DNA from: an uncultured Verrucomicrobia subdivision 3 bacterium
Lineage (GTDB): Bacteria > Verrucomicrobiota > Verrucomicrobiia > Limisphaerales > UBA11358
Reading direction: 5' to 3'
Length of the DNA: 17,090 bases
NCBI GenBank assembly: GCA_903861445.1
Contig: CAIOUK010000138.1
Coordinates: 1 to 17,090, forward strand
Shown: positions 12,299 through 17,090 of the stretch, in pieces
Position numbering within the stretch: the stretch's first letter is position 1
Layout: every line of letters begins with the position of its first letter
Position numbers and translations under genes: made by a program
The notes under the pieces: model-generated
The model's database searches: none
What the model was told of the DNA's origin: nothing
What the model saw: the letters and a program-made list of their open reading frames with translations, nothing else

Positions 12299-15200
12299 TC
12301 ACACTCCATCTGTGACTGAAAATCTTTGAGCCATTTCCTTCACGCCGCGCAAATCCAGCTTGCCGGTGCCAAGCATCGGAAAACTTTCCACGCGGTGAAA
12401 GGCGTCAGCCTTGGGCTTCCACAGGTTCGGCAAATCGCACGCGGCAAATTTTTCCAGCAGCGCCGGCAGGTCGGCTTCGGCAATTTTGTGCAGCACGATC
12501 AGGCGTTCGCCTTTTTTTTCATCCGGCACGCCCATGACGACAAACGCCACTTCCGGCACGCCCGCCAGTTCCTGCAATTTCTCCTCGACCTTCAGGTGCG
12601 GCACCATTTCACCGCCAATCTTACTGAAACGATTCAGCCGGCCGGTGATTTGCAGAAAGCCGTCCTCGTCGAGCATCGCCATATCGCCGGTGCAATACCA
12701 GCCGTCGCGCAGCACGTCGGCGGTTTTCTCCGGCTGGTTGAGATAGCCCAGCATGATGTTCGGCCCGCGCACGAGCAACATGCCCGCCTCGCCGGGCGGC
12801 AGCGACTGGCCGTTCCACGGATTCTCCGCATCCACGATGCGCACGCACATGCCCGGCACCGGCTGGCCGATTTTGCCGTGCTTGCCGCCAACCTGATAAA
12901 ATCCAGCGGCGCGATAATCCCAAGTATTCACAGCCACGGCGGGCGAACATTCCGTGCAGCCGTAACCCTCAAAGGGCCGGATGCCAAAGCGTTCCTCGAA
13001 GGCAGCGGCGAGGCGTTCGGGCAATTTTTCCGCGCCGGTCACAATCAATTTCAAACTGCCAAAATCTTCCGGAGCCACGCCGCGCAGGTAAATCTGCAGG
13101 AACGTCGCGGTGGCGAGCATCACGGTGACTTTGTTTTCGCGCACGACCGCGCCGATGCCGCGCGCATCAAGCGGGTTCGGATAAAACACGACGCCACAGC
13201 CCAACACCAACGGCACGCACAACGTGACGGTGAAACCGAAGGAATGGAAAAACGGCAGGATGCCCAGCAACCGTTGCGAATCATCGAGCGCGATGACTTC
13301 GCCGCACTGCTCGACGTTCGCCAGCAGGTTGAACTGCGAGAGCATCACGCCTTTCGGTTCGCCGGTGCTGCCGCTGGAAAAAATAATCGTGCCCAGATCA
13401 TCCATGCCGACGTTGCCGGAGCCAAACAGTCGTTCCAGCACAAAGGCTGGCGCGAGTTTGGCGAGTGCGAAAGCCGTGAGTTTTTCAATCAATTTCGGAG
13501 GGCCGAGTTCTACGAAGCCTTGACTTTGATTCTGAATTTTTGGACTCGTGGAACTCGTCCCTCCGACAATATCTTCGAGGTAAATCAATTCGCCCGGCGG
13601 CGTCAGCTTGATTTTCTCGATGAACTTGCGCGAGGTGACGATGGTCGAAAGATTGCATTGCTTCACGCAGGCGGCCAGCGTGGTTTCCGAAAGCGTGTAG
13701 TTCAGATTCACCGGCGCTTTGCCACAGAGGAACGCGGCGTAATTCACCAGCGCTCCACCGACGCTCGGCGGCAGATAAACGCCGACCATCCCCTGCCCGC
13801 TCCAGATTTTTTTCAGGCGTCGCGCGAGAAAAATAGTTTTCACCAACACGGTGCCAAAATTGATTTTCGGCGTTTGTGCATCAGCGAAGGCGAAGCGGTG
13901 CGGATGTTCCCGCGCCATGCGGATGAAATTGCGGTGCAGCGGCTGCATCCGTTCGCGACGGGATTGCCACGCATTCACCTGCAATTCCTGAATCGCCTCG
14001 CGCACGGCGAACGGCGTGGTGGTCGCCGCCAGCGGTTTGCCAAAACTCACGGTGACGGGATGCGGCAGCCGTGACGTGATGAGATGCACAAATTTACCGC
14101 GCCGGAAACTCATCGGCCCGCCGAGCACGCCATCCAAGGCCACCGGCACGATGGGTGCGTCCGCGTCTTTCATGATGCGCTCGATGCCGCGCCGGAATGG
14201 GAGCAACTGGCCGATGCGCGTGATTTGTCCCTCGGCAAAAATGCACACGACCTCGCCATTGCGAATGGCGTCGCTGGCGGTTTGCAGGGCGTGGAGCAGT
14301 TCGCGCGGACGTTGCTCGGACGAAACGGGAATGGCGCGACCAATCTTGGCGAACGGCTTCACCCACGGTTTTTCGTAGATGTCCTTGAACATCAAAAACC
14401 GGATGGGCCGGTCGGTCGCGGCGGCCAGTAGCAGCGCGTCGGCGAAGGACACGTGATTGCAGACGAACAGTGCGCCGCCTTTTTCGGGAATGTGATCACG
14501 CCCGGCCACGCGGATTTTGTAGATCGTGTTGGTCGCGCACCACAGCCCGAACCGCAGCAGCGCCTCCGGCATCAGCTTAAGCAGATAAATTGTCGCGGCG
14601 AGCGTGAGCCCGGCGATGACGAGAAAGATTTGCGGCGGCGACAATTTCAAAACTGTCGTGAGCAAACCGAAGACGACCGAGGCCAGCGCAATACCTATGA
14701 AGGAAATCAGGTTGGCTGCCGCCAGCACGCCGCCTTTCTGGTCGCTGGCCGGACGGTATTGCAGCAGCGCGGAAATCGGCACGATATAGAACCCGCCAAA
14801 AAATCCGAGCGCGGACAAATTGACCGCCACGCCGGCAAAGGAAATTCCGCTGCGTCCCAGCAGCGCGGCGCAAAGCGTCAGCCCCAACGCGCCGAGCGGA
14901 ATCAGGCCGGTCTCGATTTTTCCGGCAGACAGGAAGCCCGCCAGTAAACAGCCCGACCCGATGCCGATGGCCGTGGCCGCCTGCAGATAGCTGGTCGGCA
15001 CCGGGTCGTTGATACCCAGCACATCCTTCGCGTAGATGACGATGACAAACTGGATGAGCGCGGCGATGCCAAAGAAATAAGTGTTGCCGATGAGCGCCAG
15101 CCAGAGCGGACGGTCACGGTGCATGAGCTTGAGCTGCCCCCACAGATCGGCAACAAAGTTGGCGCGAAATTTTTTCTGCGGATCGGCGGCGGAAACCTTC

Positions 15201-15802
15201 GTGATGCCAAAACCGGTGAACAAACCGACCACGGCCAACGCGATGAGGATGACGCCCGACCAGCCCGGTTCACCCGAAAATACTTTGCAGCACCAGCCGC
15301 CCGCGACCGTGCCACCGATGATGGCGAGAAACGTGCTAAATTCCAAGATGCCGTTGCCCCAGGACAGTTTTTTCTCCGGCAACAGTTCCGGCAGCAGCCC
15401 ATATTTGGACGGCCCAAAAATCGCGCTGTGCACGCCCATCAGAAACACGCAACCGATGGTCAGGTAAAGATAGTTTAGCGTCAGACTGACCAGCGCGAGC
15501 AGCATCACGAGAATTTCAAATATTTTTACGCCGAGGATGACGCGGCGTTTGCTGAAACGGTCGGCCAGAAAACCACCGGCCATCGAAAATAAAATAAATG
15601 GCACCGCGAACAGCGAGCCGACAATGAAGATCAGCCGGTCGCGTTCGTCCGCCGACGCAACGGTTTGAGTGACGAGAAAAATGGTGAGCCACTTGAGCGC
15701 GTTGTCACTGAACGCGCCTTGAAATTGCGTGATGATCAGCGCCCAGAAGCCGCGCTGGGAGGGCGGCTGAGCATTGGCGGATGATGGATTGTTCTCGTTC
15801 AC
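12299..15802 (-). CDS. LplT-Aas-like fusion: MFS transporter + PlsC acyltransferase + acyl-ACP/acyl-CoA ligase
   Basis: 1167-residue three-domain inner-membrane protein. Residues about 1-425 are an MFS transporter of the lysophospholipid (LplT) kind, starting RGFWALIITQFQGAFSDNAL. About 430-640 is a PlsC 1-acylglycerophosphate acyltransferase domain with HX4D at His450-Asp455 (NHVSFAD) and FAEG with Glu524. About 650-1160 is an AMP-forming ligase with SSGSTGEPKG (809-818), GYGCTECSPAV and YCTGDMAML. Together they would bring lyso-lipid into the cytoplasm, activate a fatty acid and re-acylate the lipid; in E. coli LplT and Aas are two proteins. GTG at 15802 is the start, without a Shine-Dalgarno motif. 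Odd: residues 746-769 are coded by a 70-bp palindromic repeat. It follows the lgt-like gene by 53 nt. Confidence 0.93.
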   Translation of the reverse strand: MNENNPSSANAQPPSQRGFWALIITQFQGAFSDNALKWLTIFLVTQTVASADERDRLIFIVGSLFAVPFILFSMAGGFLADRFSKRRVILGVKIFEILVMLLALVSLTLNYLYLTIGCVFLMGVHSAIFGPSKYGLLPELLPEKKLSWGNGILEFSTFLAIIGGTVAGGWCCKVFSGEPGWSGVILIALAVVGLFTGFGITKVSAADPQKKFRANFVADLWGQLKLMHRDRPLWLALIGNTYFFGIAALIQFVIVIYAKDVLGINDPVPTSYLQAATAIGIGSGCLLAGFLSAGKIETGLIPLGALGLTLCAALLGRSGISFAGVAVNLSALGFFGGFYIVPISALLQYRPASDQKGGVLAAANLISFIGIALASVVFGLLTTVLKLSPPQIFLVIAGLTLAATIYLLKLMPEALLRFGLWCATNTIYKIRVAGRDHIPEKGGALFVCNHVSFADALLLAAATDRPIRFLMFKDIYEKPWVKPFAKIGRAIPVSSEQRPRELLHALQTASDAIRNGEVVCIFAEGQITRIGQLLPFRRGIERIMKDADAPIVPVALDGVLGGPMSFRRGKFVHLITSRLPHPVTVSFGKPLAATTTPFAVREAIQELQVNAWQSRRERMQPLHRNFIRMAREHPHRFAFADAQTPKINFGTVLVKTIFLARRLKKIWSGQGMVGVYLPPSVGGALVNYAAFLCGKAPVNLNYTLSETTLAACVKQCNLSTIVTSRKFIEKIKLTPPGELIYLEDIVGGTSSTSPKIQNQSQGFVELGPPKLIEKLTAFALAKLAPAFVLERLFGSGNVGMDDLGTIIFSSGSTGEPKGVMLSQFNLLANVEQCGEVIALDDSQRLLGILPFFHSFGFTVTLCVPLVLGCGVVFYPNPLDARGIGAVVRENKVTVMLATATFLQIYLRGVAPEDFGSLKLIVTGAEKLPERLAAAFEERFGIRPFEGYGCTECSPAVAVNTWDYRAAGFYQVGGKHGKIGQPVPGMCVRIVDAENPWNGQSLPPGEAGMLLVRGPNIMLGYLNQPEKTADVLRDGWYCTGDMAMLDEDGFLQITGRLNRFSKIGGEMVPHLKVEEKLQELAGVPEVAFVVMGVPDEKKGERLIVLHKIAEADLPALLEKFAACDLPNLWKPKADAFHRVESFPMLGTGKLDLRGVKEMAQRFSVTDGV
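13496..13565. repeat. 70-bp imperfect palindrome read in frame inside the lipid-repair fusion
   Basis: Arms 13496-13519 and 13542-13565 are inverted copies matching at 20 of 24 positions, with a 22-nt AT-rich loop. The outer ends are CGGAGGGCCGAGTTC and GAACTCGTCCCTCCG. On the coding strand it specifies residues 746-769 (VGGTSSTSPKIQNQSQGF and on), a polar stretch with no resemblance to the ligase fold around it. Its end shares AGGGCCGAG with the element at 5250-5315. Confidence 0.8.
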
Positions 15803-15855
15803 AGAGCCAGATTAGCAATTCAGCCGCAAAACCGTGAATTGAAAAACTTTTAGCT

Positions 15856-16575
15856 TCATTGATTGGGACAATGCGCCGAACGGCGGCGTAAAAATCCGGT
15901 CAAGCCCACGGCCGTAATTGCCAGCGCGGCGATTTGGTAGCCGGAAATCGAGCCAATAATTTGCGGCGTGTCGCGCAGAAACTCGTGCAAGAAACGAAAA
16001 GCGCCGTAGGCCATCAGGTAAATGTGAAACAAATTGCCCGGCGTAATTTTTCCCCAGCGCAGCAGCAAAATCACACCGAGCATCACGGCGTTGAAAATAA
16101 ATTCCATCTGCGACGCCGGCCAGCGTGGGATGCCAGCCGCGTCGTTGATGGTAAACCAGTTGGCGGCGCAGACCTTGCCGAGGCAGCAGCCTTGAATCAT
16201 GCAGCCGATGCGGCCAAGCATGATGCCGACTGGCACGATGACGGCAAACCAATCGCCGGTCAGGCCGTCGTATTTAAGAAATTTTTTGGCGAGTTCCACC
16301 GCGACGTAACCGCCGAGCAATGCGCCGGTGATGGATTTGCCGGTGGCGAGAATCACCCAGCGGTTCGCGTCGCGCCAGTGCAGCCAGCCTTCCGCGCCGA
16401 GATAGATGAGCTTCGCGCCGAGGAACGCGCCGGCCAGCGCCGCGATGTAAATCAGCACCAGCCGTTCATCGCGCCGCGCCAGCCGCGACCAGAAAATGAT
16501 GCTCACGAAAATTCCCGTAAGCATCAGCCAGCCGTAGGCGGTGGAGTTTGAAAGTGCGATGCTGAAAACTACCAT
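15856..16575 (-). CDS. lgt: Prolipoprotein diacylglyceryl transferase family protein (Cys-rich motif variant)
   Basis: 239-residue polytopic membrane protein. Lgt moves diacylglycerol from phosphatidylglycerol to the lipobox cysteine of prolipoproteins. The Lgt signature region is present as GRIGCMIQGCCLG (121-133), where classical Lgt has GRxGNFxNGExxG, so the Asn/Glu positions are replaced by a Cys cluster. Other blocks are GGYVAVELAKK (88-98), a PxSQxE-type segment (WPASQMEFIFN) and Arg194-His197-Glu198-Arg201 in FRFLHEFLRD. At 239 residues it is shorter than E. coli Lgt. It has a real Shine-Dalgarno site, GGAGGT, 8 nt before the ATG and inside the previous gene, and overlaps that gene by 7 nt. 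The variant motif is common in many phyla; true lipoprotein modification versus another lipid transfer is not settled by sequence. Confidence 0.85.
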   Translation of the reverse strand: MVVFSIALSNSTAYGWLMLTGIFVSIIFWSRLARRDERLVLIYIAALAGAFLGAKLIYLGAEGWLHWRDANRWVILATGKSITGALLGGYVAVELAKKFLKYDGLTGDWFAVIVPVGIMLGRIGCMIQGCCLGKVCAANWFTINDAAGIPRWPASQMEFIFNAVMLGVILLLRWGKITPGNLFHIYLMAYGAFRFLHEFLRDTPQIIGSISGYQIAALAITAVGLTGFLRRRSAHCPNQ

Positions 16576-16937
16576 TTACTGCCACCTCCCATTGCAGCTA
16601 AACACCCCACAAAAACAATTCCGATAATCAAAATGGCGTTTGCGGCGAAGACAACCAATGCTATTCCGATTGAAGCAAGCATCGAAAATAAAACCGACTT
16701 GCCGCGCGAACGATAAAAGAAAAAAGATAAAATGTAGCAATAAAAAAATGTGATTGAGCAAATTATTTGCGGCGACATTGAAAAACGAGATTGCGAACGA
16801 GAGCCTAAAATTAAAAGGGCAAAAATTGCTATCACAACCGTTGGGAGAAATTGCAGCAGCATCCACGGCCAAGCCTTCTTTCTCTTTCCAATTTCTTTCA
16901 ATGGAGTAATTGACGGCGGATTTGGCTCGTTACTCAT
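16569..16937 (-). CDS. Small hypothetical membrane protein
   Basis: 122-residue protein with a basic cytoplasmic-looking start (EIGKRKKAWPW) and hydrophobic segments near 25-45, 56-75 and 82-116 (long enough for one or two helices). No family is recognised. Codon use is more AT-rich than in its neighbours. It starts 12 nt after the upstream gene ends, behind AAAATAAATTT, and its last codons overlap the lgt start by 7 nt while supplying the Shine-Dalgarno site for it, so the genes are translationally linked. The overlap and coupling make it a real gene; function unknown. Confidence 0.75.
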   Translation of the reverse strand: MSNEPNPPSITPLKEIGKRKKAWPWMLLQFLPTVVIAIFALLILGSRSQSRFSMSPQIICSITFFYCYILSFFFYRSRGKSVLFSMLASIGIALVVFAANAILIIGIVFVGCLAAMGGGSKW

Positions 16938-16949
16938 AAATTTATTTTC

Positions 16950-17090
16950 TCATTTCGTTTTGCAATCCGCAAAGCCGGAGTAGTAGCGGCAGAAGGAATC
17001 CAGCTTCCCATCCGGGCGAATGACGTGCGTGCAGCAGCGGTCAATGCGGTCTTCGTCCCACGTCGCGGCGTCCATGAACGGCTTGATGAA
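16950..17090 (-). CDS. C-terminus of a probable radical SAM protein (cut by window edge)
   Basis: Only the last 46 residues are in the window. They start FIKPFMDAATWDEDRIDRCC, continue with THVIRPDGKLDSFCRYYSGF and end in ADCKTK before TGA at 16952-16950. The order FMDxxxxDxxRxxxC..H...PDGxxxxFC resembles the C-terminal end of radical SAM proteins of the COG1964 type, the wider group that includes archaeal tetraether lipid synthase. The N-terminal CxxxCxxC cluster would lie outside. Being first in a group with an Lgt-like enzyme and a phospholipid re-acylation fusion, a lipid-related substrate is possible. This is based on a short tail only. Confidence 0.6.
   Translation of the reverse strand, partial: FIKPFMDAATWDEDRIDRCCTHVIRPDGKLDSFCRYYSGFADCKTK

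Noticed and set aside
12326..14074. 582-codon open frame on the plus strand opposite the lipid-repair fusion, and other long antisense frames (443-1135, 8281-9555, 2532-3230)
   Set aside because: They lie opposite genes with clear family motifs, have His/Arg/Gln-rich compositions typical of antisense frames in GC-rich DNA, and show no recognisable domain.

Overview
The window reads as bacterial chromosome from a Verrucomicrobiota member, most likely of the Pedosphaera/Limisphaerales (subdivision 3) type. The support is a 51-residue small basic protein of the Chlamydiae/Verrucomicrobia type (minus strand, 12001-11846), start codons preceded by AT-rich sequence instead of Shine-Dalgarno motifs, several proteins whose relatives I associate with this phylum, and dispersed palindromic and 21-nt-period repeats. 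The assignment rests on gene recognition only. Every gene except the 4374-7630 block is on the minus strand.

Layout. 1-1123 (-): sdhC and the start of sdhA, respiratory succinate dehydrogenase, behind a recognisable promoter. 1224-4133 (-): pyrG followed 15 nt later by folC (CTP and folate synthesis). 4374-4991 (+): hisH, divergent from pyrG, starting at a GTG with a hairpin-capable inverted repeat directly upstream. 5016-7681 (+): a SAM-I riboswitch with a complete terminator/antiterminator platform, a REP-like palindromic element, then a threonine-synthase-family PLP enzyme, an AT-richer orphan gene, a CysO/MoaD/ThiS-like sulfur carrier ending in Gly-Gly, and a NIL-domain protein, closed by an 11-bp terminator. 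12188-7702 (-): tRNA-Leu(UAA), small basic protein, RluB-type pseudouridine synthase, a secreted SH3b protein, folD, a conserved hypothetical and a membrane protein; rluB/SH3b and SH3b/folD overlap by 4 nt. 17090-12299 (-): the end of a probable radical SAM protein, a small membrane protein, an Lgt-family enzyme with a Cys-rich motif, and an LplT-Aas-like fusion (MFS + PlsC + acyl-ACP/CoA ligase); this group looks like membrane-lipid metabolism.

The most interesting system is the riboswitch operon. A SAM-sensing switch implies methionine/SAM supply, yet the first gene looks like threonine synthase and the third is close in sequence character to mycobacterial CysO. In mycobacteria a fold-type II PLP enzyme (CysM) joins O-phosphoserine to the CysO thiocarboxylate to make cysteine. 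Here a fold-type II enzyme of the O-phosphohomoserine-using family sits beside a CysO-like carrier and a NIL domain under SAM control. My inference is a carrier-dependent homocysteine synthesis route from O-phosphohomoserine. The carrier-activating E1-like enzyme and the releasing protease are not in this window.

The second theme is repeats. A 70-bp imperfect palindrome is read in frame inside the MFS-PlsC-ligase fusion, and a 14+7+14 direct-repeat architecture recurs at three unrelated loci: in frame in folC, across the folD stop codon, and just upstream of rluB.
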